Program-made: the position numbers and the translations under genes
Notes under the pieces: generated by a model
The model's database searches: none
Seen by the model: only the letters and a program-made list of their open reading frames with translations
Told to the model about the DNA's origin: nothing
Part shown: positions 10,476-19,616 of the stretch, in pieces
Layout: each line of letters starts with the position of its first letter
Position numbering within the stretch: position 1 is the stretch's first letter
From: Hymenobacter sp. H14-R3
GTDB lineage: Bacteria > Bacteroidota > Bacteroidia > Cytophagales > Hymenobacteraceae
Length of the DNA: 64,000 nucleotides
Assembly: GCF_030063445.1 (NCBI RefSeq)
Contig: NZ_JASITD010000013.1
Location: 60,841-124,840 of the forward strand
Reading direction: 5' to 3'

Positions 10476-11438
10476 ATGAAGCACTTACTCTTGCTAGCCG
10501 CGGCCGGGCTGCTGCTGGCCAGCTGCCGCAAAGCCGACGTCATTGTGTGCGACCCAACGCCGGCCGATAGCCTGTCGCTAGCCGATTTTACGCGCCGCAA
10601 CAGTGCGCCTGTGCAGGCGTTTTCGCTCGCAGTTGGCACCACCACCACGCTCACCACGCAAGCCGGCACCACCCTGGTTTTTCCGGGCAATGGCTTTATT
10701 CTGCCCAGTGGGGCAGCGGCTACGGGTACGGCCGAGGTGCGCGTACGAGAAATTCGCTCGGTACCCGAAATGGTACTGGCCAACATGCCGACGACCGTGG
10801 CCGTTACGCGGCAGTTGTTGGTGTCGGGCGGCGAGTTCAGCATTCAAGTCTGGCAGGGGGCAAGCCGCCTGCGCCTGAAGTTCACCTCTACCCCGCTGGG
10901 CACGGCCACCGGCCTGGCCCTGCAAACGCCCATTCGGGCAGAGCAAGACATTACCCCGCAGCTTTTGTGGCAGCAGCCCGCCAAACTGCTCGCCAGCCCC
11001 ATTTCCGACTCGACGGGCTGGGTACTGCGCGATACCCTGCGGGCCCAAGTACCCAGCTTTTACCGCACCTTAATACCCCTCGATTCTATTGGCTGGTGGA
11101 ACATTGACCAGCTCTGGCACCGCTACCTCAACAATACCACCGTTGAGGTGCAGGTAGCTACGCCGGCCACAGAGCCCGGTGATACCCGGGTATTCTTGCG
11201 GCCCGTGGGCTACAACGGCTTGGCGCGCCTGCCCTCGCCGGTGGCCGGCTCGGCGAGAACGCGCTGGGCTTATTCGCTGCCCATCGGCGTCGAAATGATA
11301 GCCGTGGTGCTGCAATCCGTTCAGGGCCAACTGTATTACGGCACTCAGCGCCTCACCAGCCAGTCGGGCCTGGTGGTGACGCCGCCACTCGTGGCCGTGT
11401 CCGAAGCAGAGGCCGTGCGACTTATCCGGCAGCTTTAG
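10476..11438 (+). CDS. Lipoprotein of unknown function
   Basis: A 320-residue lipoprotein: the ATG at 10476 gives MKHLLLLAAAGLLLASC, with lipobox LLASC and Cys at residue 17. The mature part has a beta-rich look (TTTLTTQAGTTLVFPGNGF near residues 53-71). It is not a family I recognise firmly. It follows the broken sigma/barrel module on the same strand with an 84-bp gap and could be part of its output. A bidirectional terminator follows. Confidence 0.75.
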   Translation: MKHLLLLAAAGLLLASCRKADVIVCDPTPADSLSLADFTRRNSAPVQAFSLAVGTTTTLTTQAGTTLVFPGNGFILPSGAAATGTAEVRVREIRSVPEMVLANMPTTVAVTRQLLVSGGEFSIQVWQGASRLRLKFTSTPLGTATGLALQTPIRAEQDITPQLLWQQPAKLLASPISDSTGWVLRDTLRAQVPSFYRTLIPLDSIGWWNIDQLWHRYLNNTTVEVQVATPATEPGDTRVFLRPVGYNGLARLPSPVAGSARTRWAYSLPIGVEMIAVVLQSVQGQLYYGTQRLTSQSGLVVTPPLVAVSEAEAVRLIRQL

Positions 11439-11460
11439 TTTCTTTTGGCAGAAGGGATTA

Positions 11461-11508
11461 CCTAAGCAAAGAAGCCTCCGTACTGACACGGAGGCTTCTT
11501 TACTTAGG
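11461..11508. terminator. Bidirectional terminator
   Basis: A 14-bp perfect stem (11468-11481 with 11488-11501, AAAGAAGCCTCCGT) closes on a 6-base loop, with A and T tracts on either side, between convergent genes. Outer bases CCTAAG/CTTAGG extend it. Confidence 0.85.
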
Positions 11509-11522
11509 TATTGATAACGAGG

Positions 11523-12998
11523 CTAGTATGCCCGCGCAAACCACGCCCGGCGCGGGCTGGGCTTGCCCGTTACGATGCACACGCCTTCCTCGTCGGCTTC
11601 GTTGAGGGGCAGGCAGCGCACGGTGGCTTTGGTTTGCTCCTTGATGAGCTCCTCGGTTTCGGAGGTACCGTCGTAGTGGGCCACCACGAAGCCACCTTTG
11701 CCGTCGAGCACGGCCTTGAACTCGTCGTAGGTTTCGACGTAGGTGGTGTGGGCTATTTTATAGTCCTTGGCCTTGTTGTACATATTCAACTGAATGTCGT
11801 TCAGTAGTTTATCTACGCTGTCTACTATGTCGGCCAGGGGTAGCTGCAGCTTCTGCTTGGTGTCGCGGCGGGCGGCTTCGATGGTGCCGCCGTCGAGGTC
11901 GCGGTTGCCGATGGCCAGGCGTACGGGCACGCCTTTCAACTCCCACTCGGCAAACTTGGCGCCGGGGCGCTCGGTGTCGCGGGCGTCGAGCTTCACCGAA
12001 ATGCCGCGCGCAATGAGGCCCTGCTGAATGGGCCGGATGCGCTCGATGAGCGCATCCATCTCGCCGGTTTTGTAAATGGGCACGATAACTACCTGGATGG
12101 GCGCCAGCTTGGGCGGCAGCACCAGGCCTTCGTCATCAGAGTGGGCCATTACGAGGGCACCCATGAGGCGGGTGCTCACGCCCCAGCTGGTGCCCCACAC
12201 GTACTCGCGCACGCCTTCCTTATTGGCAAACTGCACATCAAAGGCCTTGGCAAAATTCTGGCCCAGGAAGTGGCTGGTACCGGCTTGCAGGGCCTTGCCG
12301 TCCTGCATCAACGCCTCAATGCAGTAGGTATCCTCGGCCCCGGCGAAGCGCTCGTTGGGGGTTTTCACGCCTTTCACCACGGGCAGGGCCAGGTGCTCCT
12401 CGGCAAACTCGGCGTACACGTCAAGCATCTGGCGGGTTTCGGCCACGGCCTCGCCGGCGGTGGCGTGGGCGGTGTGGCCTTCCTGCCACAAAAACTCGGC
12501 GGTGCGCAGGAACAGGCGCGTGCGCATTTCCCAGCGCACCACGTTGGCCCACTGGTTGATGAGCAGCGGCAGGTCGCGGTAGCTCTGCACCCAGCCCTTG
12601 TAAGTGCTCCAGATGATGGCCTCCGAGGTGGGGCGCACAATGAGCTCTTCCTCCAGCTTGGCGTTGGGGTCTACGCGCAGCTTGCCGGGGCGGTCGGGGT
12701 CGTTTTGGAGGCGGTAGTGGGTGACCACGGCGCACTCCTTGGCGAAGCCTTCGGCGTTCTTTTCCTCGGCCTCAAACAGGCTTTTGGGCACAAACAGCGG
12801 GAAGTAAGCATTTTCGTGGCCGGTGCGCTTGAACATGTCGTCGAGCTGGCGCTGCATCTTCTCCCAAATGGCGTAGCCGTAGGGCTTGATGACCATGCAG
12901 CCGCGCACGGCCGAGTTTTCGGCGAGGCCGGCGCGCTTTACCAGCTCGTTGTACCAGAGCGAATAATCTTCCTGGCGGGTAGGCAACTTTTTACTCAT
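11523..12998 (-). CDS. proS: Proline--tRNA ligase
   Basis: Class II aminoacyl-tRNA synthetase charging tRNA-Pro in the cytoplasm. The ATG at 12998 gives [19 protein letters not shown], the usual beginning, and 491 residues, the size of the archaeal/eukaryotic-like ProS that lacks the inserted editing domain. Motif 2 is around [15 protein letters not shown] to [19 protein letters not shown], and motif 3 around [20 protein letters not shown]. The anticodon-binding domain follows from about residue 290. The reading frame is open further upstream but that part has no family similarity. Two tRNA-Pro genes lie at about 47 kb. Confidence 0.96.
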   Translation of the reverse strand: MSKKLPTRQEDYSLWYNELVKRAGLAENSAVRGCMVIKPYGYAIWEKMQRQLDDMFKRTGHENAYFPLFVPKSLFEAEEKNAEGFAKECAVVTHYRLQNDPDRPGKLRVDPNAKLEEELIVRPTSEAIIWSTYKGWVQSYRDLPLLINQWANVVRWEMRTRLFLRTAEFLWQEGHTAHATAGEAVAETRQMLDVYAEFAEEHLALPVVKGVKTPNERFAGAEDTYCIEALMQDGKALQAGTSHFLGQNFAKAFDVQFANKEGVREYVWGTSWGVSTRLMGALVMAHSDDEGLVLPPKLAPIQVVIVPIYKTGEMDALIERIRPIQQGLIARGISVKLDARDTERPGAKFAEWELKGVPVRLAIGNRDLDGGTIEAARRDTKQKLQLPLADIVDSVDKLLNDIQLNMYNKAKDYKIAHTTYVETYDEFKAVLDGKGGFVVAHYDGTSETEELIKEQTKATVRCLPLNEADEEGVCIVTGKPSPRRAWFARAY

Positions 12999-13261
12999 AA
13001 TGGCATCTAAAAACCAGTATATCGGCGAAGGCCCGGGGCCGGCCGATTCTGGTATGCGTTTTGTGTCAGTAACTTTAGCAGGAAAGGCACCGTTTTGGGG
13101 CGAAATTACGTTATAGTAGGGCGCACCCGCACGGAAGTTTGGAGGAGAAAGGTTTTTTTGGGCTGGGCCGAGGGGCCCGGACTTCACATAGCTTCCATTT
13201 GCCACGCACTTATTTTACTAACCCACTCAGCTACTGGCTGATTTCTTACTTTTTTCTGGTC

Positions 13262-14737
13262 ATGAAAAACCTGCTCACTGCCACTTTGCCGGCCCTGGCG
13301 CTGCTCGCTTTGGGCGGGTGCGCCACCTCCGGGGCGCTGACGACCTCCACGGAGAACGACGGCGTGTACTACTCGTCCAGCGACCACACCACGGCCGCCT
13401 ACCAGGCCCGCCCGGGGTACGCCAGCAACGGCACCATTCCGGCCCGCGCCCTCGATGACACCACCCCCGTGGCGGCCGCCACCACCGACGATGCCAACCC
13501 CGATTACCAGGGCGGGCAGGCGCAGGGCGCGGCCACGGGCACCGATTATTACAGCAATAATTACTCGTCGGGCTACGGCGGCAGTGGCTTTGGCCAGCCC
13601 TACGCCGGGCCGGGTGTGAGCTCCTACAACTACACGCCCGCCACGGCCTACGCCGTGTCGCCGTCGTACTACGGCTCGCCCTACGGCTACAACAGCGCGT
13701 TTGGGTACGGCTTTTCGCCGTTTGGCTATGGCGGGGGATATGGTGGCAGCTATGGCTTTTCGCCCTTCGGCTACGGTGGCGGCTACGGCTACTCGCCCTT
13801 CGGCTATGACCCCTTCTTCTCGCCCTATGGTGGTTTTGGCTACGGCTCGGGCTTGAGCATCGGGTTTGGCTACGGCGGCTTTGGGCGCTACGGCTCACCT
13901 TTTGGCTACGGCTACGGCTCGCCATTTGGGTATGGCGGCTATGGCGGTTACGGCTCGCCCTATGGCTACGGCTACGGTGGGGGCTACGGCCGCGGCTACT
14001 ACGATGCGTACGGCGGGGGCTACAATCGCCCGGTTATTTACACGCGGGGTGCGGGCGTGAGCTCGCCCGGCGCGGGTGCCGTGCTCTATGGCTCGCGCAA
14101 CAACCGCGGTGGGGCCGTAATGAACCCCCGCGGCGCAGCCGGCAACCCCGTCAACATCGGGGGTGGCAACAGCAACGGTGGGCGCGTGTACACGGGCAAC
14201 GGCGGCTCCTACACGGGCAATGCCGTAGGCCTGCCAAGCAATGCTACCGGCTCCAACATGCCAGCCGGCCCCACGGGCCGCGGCGGCCGGGCGGTTAGCT
14301 TCGGGGGTGATGCTACGGGCCAGCCAGTATATTCCAACCCTTCGGCCGGCCAGTCCAATGCGGCTCCGCAGCCGCAGGCAGCGGGGGTCGGCAGCTCGCG
14401 CCGCGGGTTCTTCGGAGGCTTCTTTGGCAATGGCAGCAACGGCGGCCAGCCTATGAACGCCAATGGCCAGCCCATGAACAATAATGGCTATAGCAACGGG
14501 GCTCGCCAGCGCTCAGCCAACACCAACTACGGCCAGAACCAGGGCCAGATGCAGCAGCAGCAAATGCAGCAGCGCGCCTATAGCCAGCCCAGCCGCTCGA
14601 TGGAGCAGCGCAGCTTCTCGCAGCCCCAGCAGCAAATGTCGCAGCCTTCCCGCTCGTTTGGGGGTGGCGGTGGCGGTGGGGGTGGCAGCTTTGGCGGTGG
14701 TGGGGGCGGCGGCGGCGGTGGCCGTGGTCGTCGCTAG
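13262..14737 (+). CDS. Gly/Tyr-rich repetitive lipoprotein
   Basis: A 491-residue lipoprotein by its start: MKNLLTATLPALALLALGGC has a lipobox with Cys at residue 20. Residues 105-255 are a dense array of GYG, SPFGYG and GGYGYS units, then Asn/Gly-rich sequence, a Gln/Met-rich block (QMQQQQMQQ), and a C-terminus of two poly-Gly runs ending GRGRR. I recognise no folded domain. Such Gly/Tyr compositions occur in surface or adhesive proteins, which is inference. The ATG at 13262 is preferred over an upstream open frame because it gives the lipoprotein signal. Confidence 0.75.
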   Translation: MKNLLTATLPALALLALGGCATSGALTTSTENDGVYYSSSDHTTAAYQARPGYASNGTIPARALDDTTPVAAATTDDANPDYQGGQAQGAATGTDYYSNNYSSGYGGSGFGQPYAGPGVSSYNYTPATAYAVSPSYYGSPYGYNSAFGYGFSPFGYGGGYGGSYGFSPFGYGGGYGYSPFGYDPFFSPYGGFGYGSGLSIGFGYGGFGRYGSPFGYGYGSPFGYGGYGGYGSPYGYGYGGGYGRGYYDAYGGGYNRPVIYTRGAGVSSPGAGAVLYGSRNNRGGAVMNPRGAAGNPVNIGGGNSNGGRVYTGNGGSYTGNAVGLPSNATGSNMPAGPTGRGGRAVSFGGDATGQPVYSNPSAGQSNAAPQPQAAGVGSSRRGFFGGFFGNGSNGGQPMNANGQPMNNNGYSNGARQRSANTNYGQNQGQMQQQQMQQRAYSQPSRSMEQRSFSQPQQQMSQPSRSFGGGGGGGGGSFGGGGGGGGGGRGRR

Positions 14738-14786
14738 GCAACCCGCTAGTAGTTAGTCATTTAGTAAATACCGCTTGATTTTACCC

Positions 14787-14815
14787 GAGCCGGTCTCAGG
14801 GGCCGGCTCTTTTTT
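14787..14815 (+). terminator. Rho-independent terminator
   Basis: Stem GAGCCGG (14787-14793) with CCGGCTC (14803-14809), followed by six T residues, 50 bp after the Gly/Tyr-rich gene and before the porin gene. Confidence 0.85.
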
Positions 14816-14832
14816 GCCCATACTTTTTTCTT

Positions 14833-16425
14833 ATGAAGCACACATTTATGGGCCTGGCTACGTTGCTAGGCGGTTTTTTGGCCTTGAGCCAACCAGCCCA
14901 AGCGCAAGGTGGCTACGCGGGCGATGCCCTCATGTACATGCGGCAAAACCCCAGCGGCACGGCGCGCAGCCTGGGCCTGGCGGGGGCCAATGTGTCGCTG
15001 GGGGCCGATTTTGGCAACCTCACCAGCAACCCGGCCGGCCTGGGCTTCTACACCAAGTCGGAGGTGAGCCTGACGCCGGGCGTGGGCTTTGGCACGGCCA
15101 ACGCCACGCAGGTGGGCAACTCGGCCGCCGTGGGTGGGTCGTACCCGTCGGTTTCGCAAACGGCCAACAGTTTTCACATGGCTAGCGCGGGTGTGGTGTT
15201 TGCCAACCGCCGGCCCGACAACGACGGCAGCGACTGGCGCGGCGGCTCGTTTGCCCTGGGCTTCACGCGCCTGGCCGACTTCAACCAGGCCCTGCGCTAC
15301 CAGAATACGACCGACGATAACCACTCGTTTTTTCAGCGCCTGCGCGAGCCCTACAACAACGGCGACTATACCAGCGCCAGCTACCAGAACAACTTGGACG
15401 ACATCTTCAACCAGGCCCAGACCAACGGCACTTACACCAACATCGACGGCCTAGCCTTTGGCACGGGCCTCGTTGACCAGATTAAGGTAGATAACCCCGG
15501 CACGGGCTCGGCCCAGGGCAAAACCATTTTCCGCAACGCCACGCCCGTGCGCAACGGGGCCATCACCCAAAACGAGGATATTCTGACTAAGGGCTCGCTC
15601 TCGCAGTTTGACCTGGGCTACGGCGGCAACTACCGCGACCGCCTCTACATTGGCGGCGGCGTGGGGGTGGTATCGCTCAACCGCACGCGCACCAGCACGT
15701 TCAGCGAAAGCTCAAGCGGCGAGCTGGATTTTGTATCGACCGACTACCTTAAAACCACGGGCACCGGCATCAACGCCCGCCTGGGCGTGATTGTGCGCGC
15801 CGCCGACGCCCTGCGCCTCGGGGCCTCGGTGCAAACGCCTACCTACATCCGCCTAAATGAGGTGTACAACACCTCGCTCGTGGCCAACACCAAGTACGCC
15901 GCCAATAACGGCAGCTCGCTGTCCACGGCTCCCGGCACGTTCGATTACAGCATCACCACGCCCTTCCGGGCCAATGGCGGGGCTACCGTGCTACTGGGCA
16001 AAGTCGGCTTCCTCACCGGCGACGTGGAGTACGTGGGCTACTCGCAGGCCAAGTTCAAAACCACCGACGGCAGCAGCGACATTGGCCTCGAAGATGGCAA
16101 CGCCAGCATTGCCAACGGCTACCGCAACGTGGTGAACGCCCGCGTGGGTGCCGAAGCCCGCCTCGATATCTTCCGGGTGCGCGCCGGCTACGCCTACTAC
16201 GCCGACCCCTACAAAAATGGTGGCGACTCGCCCAGCCGCAACCAGAACTACTTCTCGGCCGGAGCCGGGGTGCGCACCAAGGCCTTTTTCGTGGATGTGG
16301 CCGGTGTCTACCTCACTTCCAAGGAGTTGTACCAGCCCTACCAATTGGCTCGCCTGGTTCCGCCTATGGTCAACTACTCTAATAACCGCTTCACGGCGAG
16401 CCTCACCGGCGGCCTGCTTTTTTAG
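14833..16425 (+). CDS. OmpP1/FadL/TodX-like outer membrane protein
   Basis: A 530-residue outer-membrane protein with a signal peptide ending PAQAQ (about residue 25). The N-terminal block SLGLAGANVSLGADFGNLTSNPAGLGF is typical of the FadL/TodX porin family, which imports hydrophobic compounds. Long strands with alternating residues run to the C-terminus, which ends in an aromatic (SLTGGLLF), as barrels do. It is preceded by a terminator and followed by a strong hairpin, so it is likely transcribed alone. Substrate cannot be told. Confidence 0.85.
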   Translation: MKHTFMGLATLLGGFLALSQPAQAQGGYAGDALMYMRQNPSGTARSLGLAGANVSLGADFGNLTSNPAGLGFYTKSEVSLTPGVGFGTANATQVGNSAAVGGSYPSVSQTANSFHMASAGVVFANRRPDNDGSDWRGGSFALGFTRLADFNQALRYQNTTDDNHSFFQRLREPYNNGDYTSASYQNNLDDIFNQAQTNGTYTNIDGLAFGTGLVDQIKVDNPGTGSAQGKTIFRNATPVRNGAITQNEDILTKGSLSQFDLGYGGNYRDRLYIGGGVGVVSLNRTRTSTFSESSSGELDFVSTDYLKTTGTGINARLGVIVRAADALRLGASVQTPTYIRLNEVYNTSLVANTKYAANNGSSLSTAPGTFDYSITTPFRANGGATVLLGKVGFLTGDVEYVGYSQAKFKTTDGSSDIGLEDGNASIANGYRNVVNARVGAEARLDIFRVRAGYAYYADPYKNGGDSPSRNQNYFSAGAGVRTKAFFVDVAGVYLTSKELYQPYQLARLVPPMVNYSNNRFTASLTGGLLF

Positions 16426-16449
16426 GCCCGCCCGCGCTGCTTGCGCCGC

Positions 16450-16503
16450 AAAAAGCGCCCCCACTTGCGCAGCCTTCAGGCCGCGCAGGTGGGGGCGCTT
16501 TTT
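16450..16503. terminator. Strong bidirectional terminator
   Basis: AAAAAGCGCCCCCAC (16450-16464) pairs with GTGGGGGCGCTTTTT (16489-16503), with further pairing TTGCGC/GCGCAG inside. It lies between convergent genes. Confidence 0.88.
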
Positions 16504-16616
16504 GGTTGATGCCCAGCTATTCGAATGAGTACGGGGCGGGCTTTGCGGCGGCTATCCGCTCGTTGGAAGCGCCGTTCGTTCTAGCGGCGAGCGGACAACC
16601 GCCCGCCCGCCCCAAA

Positions 16617-17600
16617 CTACAAAGTCAGCAGGGGCTGCTTGGCCAGCCTTATTTCGAGCTGCAAGCCCACGGCCGTGGTGCCGTTGGGCACGCTCACCAC
16701 CCGCATCAGCCCGTACACCGCCTTGTTGCTGGGCAGGCGGTGGGCCTGAAAAGCATACACCTGGCCGACGGCCAGTGTACGCAGGTAGGCGCGGCCCGGC
16801 CCGGCAAACTGGTTGATGATGGCCGTGGTATCCTGCGTACCCGTGAAGTCGGCGGGCAGCAGGGTAGTCAGCCGGAAGCGGGTTGTGCTGCGGTTGCCCG
16901 GGCCCCAGCGGGCGCTGCTGAAGGGCTGGTACAGCTCCAGCGAATCGGTCGAAACCAGGCTAAGGCCGTTGGGCAGCACCACCACGTCGGTGAGTTGCTG
17001 CAAGGTGGGGTTGGCCACACTGCCCAGTACCGTGTAGGCGGGCAGCGCAATGCCCGATTTAAGGTCGATAAAGCGGCGGTCCGACCTTTTGGTGGCCGGC
17101 ACGCGCAGCTTCAGCAGGTAGTTGTGGTAGAGCTTGAGCGAGTCGGTGTAGCGCACCGTGGTAATGAACGAGCGCGCCGACTTATTGCCTTCCGCGTCGG
17201 TGGCGGTAAACGTCCAGTTTTCACTGCCCGACGTGGTGCGCACCCCAAACACGGGCGTAAACAGGAAGTTGGCCGCGTTCAGCGTGGTGTCGAGGTACAC
17301 TACCTCCGCGTCGGAGGGCGGCGTGGCGATAAACAGGTTGAGGGCGGCCGGGTACGCAAACGGCTCGCGCCGGGGCGAGTAGGTTACCACCGCCCGAAAA
17401 TTGGTGAGCTTGGCCGCCTGCCCGCTAACGGCGCTGGTTACGGCATACAGGCTCGTGGCCAGGGTGTCGCCGGCCGCCACTTTGGCCCGGTTGCCCGACG
17501 TAAAGCGCGCCGAGCTAATGAAATACAGCTTGAGCGGGCCGCTGACCTGGGCGCAGCCCGCCAGCAAAAACACACTCACCACTACCAGTAAAAAACGCAT
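16617..17600 (-). CDS. Lipoprotein of unknown function
   Basis: A 327-residue lipoprotein: MRFLLVVVSVFLLAGC carries the lipobox LAGC at residues 13-16. The mature part is beta-rich and looks like an extracytoplasmic DUF4397/DUF4249-style protein, but I cannot assign it. It converges with the porin gene across a shared terminator. The 264-bp gap on its 5' side is AT-rich near 17760-17820 and is the likely promoter region for both divergent genes. Confidence 0.7.
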   Translation of the reverse strand: MRFLLVVVSVFLLAGCAQVSGPLKLYFISSARFTSGNRAKVAAGDTLATSLYAVTSAVSGQAAKLTNFRAVVTYSPRREPFAYPAALNLFIATPPSDAEVVYLDTTLNAANFLFTPVFGVRTTSGSENWTFTATDAEGNKSARSFITTVRYTDSLKLYHNYLLKLRVPATKRSDRRFIDLKSGIALPAYTVLGSVANPTLQQLTDVVVLPNGLSLVSTDSLELYQPFSSARWGPGNRSTTRFRLTTLLPADFTGTQDTTAIINQFAGPGRAYLRTLAVGQVYAFQAHRLPSNKAVYGLMRVVSVPNGTTAVGLQLEIRLAKQPLLTL

Positions 17601-17864
17601 ACGCAGGCACTAAAAAGAGAAGAAGCACAAAGGTCGGGCCGCGGGCGCACCCACCGGCCGCCCCGCCCCACCTCCCCAACGCCGGGCGGCGCGCAGATAT
17701 TCCCCGTCCCGGCCCGGCGCGGCTCTTTTAGCGCGAGTCCGCCAGGGGCCGGGGCCGTTATATTTTGGGCAAGTTTATTTACAATTTACTGGTTTATAAT
17801 TAATTACAAATTATAAGGCAACTTCAGGCGGCTCTCACTTGCCAGCAGCTACCTTTGAAATACG

Positions 17865-18284
17865 ATGGCCGCTGTTTTGTCTTCCAGTGTTTTTTTTGAG
17901 AACGCCGCCGGCCGGGTGCTGGTCGACCCCGCGGGCTTTGTGCGCTCGTACTGGGGCGCGCAGCCCCGCACCCTGGCCGACACCCAGGCCCTGCTGCTGC
18001 ACCTCACCCGGGCCATGCAGCGCCACAGCCAGCACCGGGTACTCAGCAACCAGCAGCACATGCACCCCCTCTCTACCGCCGAGCAGGCCTGGGTGGCCGA
18101 GCACTGGCTGCCCCAGGCCGTGCACGAGGCCGGCTACCGCGCCTGCGCCGTGGTGCTGGCCACTAACCTCTACGCCCGCCTGGCCATGGCCTACGTCACC
18201 ACCAGCGTAAAAGGCCTGCCCATGCGCTACCGCTCGTTCGACAACGAAGCTGAGGCCCAGGCCTGGCTGCTGAAGCAGGCCTAA
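17865..18284 (+). CDS. Small STAS/SpoIIAA-like hypothetical protein
   Basis: A soluble 139-residue protein. Its form, a short beta-rich start (FENAAGRVLVDPAGFVRSYW) and the C-terminal YRSFDNEAEAQAWLLK, resembles small Cytophagales proteins of SpoIIAA/STAS-like fold; this is a tentative call. A TACCTTTG box at 17850-17857 lies only 7 bp before the ATG, so either the message is nearly leaderless or the box is accidental. It is divergent from the lipoprotein at 16617. Confidence 0.6.
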   Translation: MAAVLSSSVFFENAAGRVLVDPAGFVRSYWGAQPRTLADTQALLLHLTRAMQRHSQHRVLSNQQHMHPLSTAEQAWVAEHWLPQAVHEAGYRACAVVLATNLYARLAMAYVTTSVKGLPMRYRSFDNEAEAQAWLLKQA

Positions 18285-18285
18285 C

Positions 18286-18320
18286 AAAAAAGCGGCGCCG
18301 AGCTTTCGCCCAACGCCGCT
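18286..18320 (-). terminator. Terminator of the old yellow enzyme gene
   Basis: AGCGGCG (18291-18297) pairs with CGCCGCT (18314-18320). The A run at 18285-18291 gives a U tract on the minus strand, so it mainly serves the gene at 18340. Confidence 0.65.
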
Positions 18321-18339
18321 ACAACTATTTCATAATCAA

Positions 18340-19437
18340 TTACTTAGCCAGAGCCGGGTAATCGGTGTAGCCCTTAGCACCGGGCACGTAGAACGTGTCC
18401 TTGTCGCCTTCAGCCAGCGGGGCGTTTTGGGCAAAGCGCTCCACCAAGTCGGGGTTGGCAATGTAGAGTACGCCGTAGGCCACGAGGTCGGCATTGCCGT
18501 CGGCAATCACTTTGTTGCCCTTCTCCTGGTCGAAGCCAGCGTTGATGATGAGCGTGCCTTGGTACAGGGGGCGGTAGCGCTGGGCAATGTGCGGCTCGGC
18601 AAACTCGTTCTGGCTCACGTCGGTGAAGGGCTCCGAAAGGTGCAGGTAGGCCAGGTTGTAATCGTTGAGGCGCTTCACGATGTAGTCGAACGTGGGGATG
18701 GTCTCCGCGTCGAGGGTCATGCCAAACATACCGTCGAGCGAGGGGTTGAGGCGCGAGCCCACCTTGCCCAGGTCCACACCGGCCGCCTGCATGGCATCCA
18801 GCACTTCAAAGAAGAAGCGGGCGCGGTTCTCCATCGAGCCGCCGTACTCGTCGGTGCGATGGTTGGCGGTGCCGTTGAAAAACTGGTGAAACAAGTAGCC
18901 GTTAGACGAGTGAATCTCCACGCCATCGAAGCCGGCCGCCAGCGCGTTTTGCGCAGCCTGCACGAAATCAGCTACCGTTTGCTTGATTTGCGCCACCGTC
19001 ATGGCCGCCGGGGCCACGGTATCCTTAAAGCCGGTGGGCGTATACACCTGGCTGTGCGGGTCGAGGGTCGAGGCCGAGAGCGGCAGGTTGCCACCGAGCA
19101 AATCGGGGTGCGACATGCGGCCCACGTGCCAGATTTGGGCAAAGAATTTACCGCCTTTGGCGTGCACGGCGGCGGTCACTTTTTTCCAGCCCTCCACTTG
19201 CTCGGGCGTGTAGAGACCGGGCACGTTGATGTAGCCCACGGCCTCGGGGCTCACAAACACGCCTTCCGAGATGATGAGACCGGCCGAGGCGCGCTGCGCG
19301 TAGTACTCGGCCATCAAGTCGTTGGGCACGGTGCCGGGGTTGTCGGCGCGGCTGCGGGTCATGGGGGCCATCACCACGCGGTTTCTCAGGGTTAATTTAT
19401 CGGAGTAATACGGGGTCAGAAGCGGTTGCTCAGCCAT
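18340..19437 (-). CDS. Old yellow enzyme family alkene reductase
   Basis: FMN-dependent NAD(P)H:flavin oxidoreductase that reduces activated C=C bonds, about 365 residues from the ATG at 19437 (MAEQPLLTPYYSDKLTL). Family marks: RVVMAPMTRSRA at the flavin site, the substrate-binding His/Asn pair and the proton-donor Tyr in EIHSSNGYLFHQF, and DEYGGSMENRARF. Most relatives have HGAN, here HSSN, a mild variation. An ATG four codons upstream is also possible. It stands alone; its physiological substrate is unknown, possibly electrophile detoxification. Confidence 0.93.
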   Translation of the reverse strand: MAEQPLLTPYYSDKLTLRNRVVMAPMTRSRADNPGTVPNDLMAEYYAQRASAGLIISEGVFVSPEAVGYINVPGLYTPEQVEGWKKVTAAVHAKGGKFFAQIWHVGRMSHPDLLGGNLPLSASTLDPHSQVYTPTGFKDTVAPAAMTVAQIKQTVADFVQAAQNALAAGFDGVEIHSSNGYLFHQFFNGTANHRTDEYGGSMENRARFFFEVLDAMQAAGVDLGKVGSRLNPSLDGMFGMTLDAETIPTFDYIVKRLNDYNLAYLHLSEPFTDVSQNEFAEPHIAQRYRPLYQGTLIINAGFDQEKGNKVIADGNADLVAYGVLYIANPDLVERFAQNAPLAEGDKDTFYVPGAKGYTDYPALAK

Positions 19438-19616
19438 GGGGCAATACAAAAATGAAGTAGAAACAAGAACTCTCGGTGCGAGAGTGGCTTATAAGCGGCT
19501 GGCCGGGGCTTTTGTTTCGTGTTGCTACATTAATTTTTTATGTTGCGAGCGGCACGGGGGTTTTTAGCCCGCAGAGGGCGCAGAGGCTTGCGCAGAGGGC
19601 ACAGAAGCCGGCGGCG

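Noticed and set aside
17850..17857. TACCTTTG promoter-like box
   Set aside because: Only 7 bp before the start codon and without an upstream TTG, so not listed as a promoter.
18427..19395. 322-codon plus-strand open frame opposite the old yellow enzyme
   Set aside because: His/Val-rich antisense composition; the opposite strand has a clear enzyme.
19568..19603. Short CGCAGAGG(G/C) tandem, considered as CRISPR or minisatellite
   Set aside because: Three or four degenerate units without spacers; too short to be more than a simple repeat.
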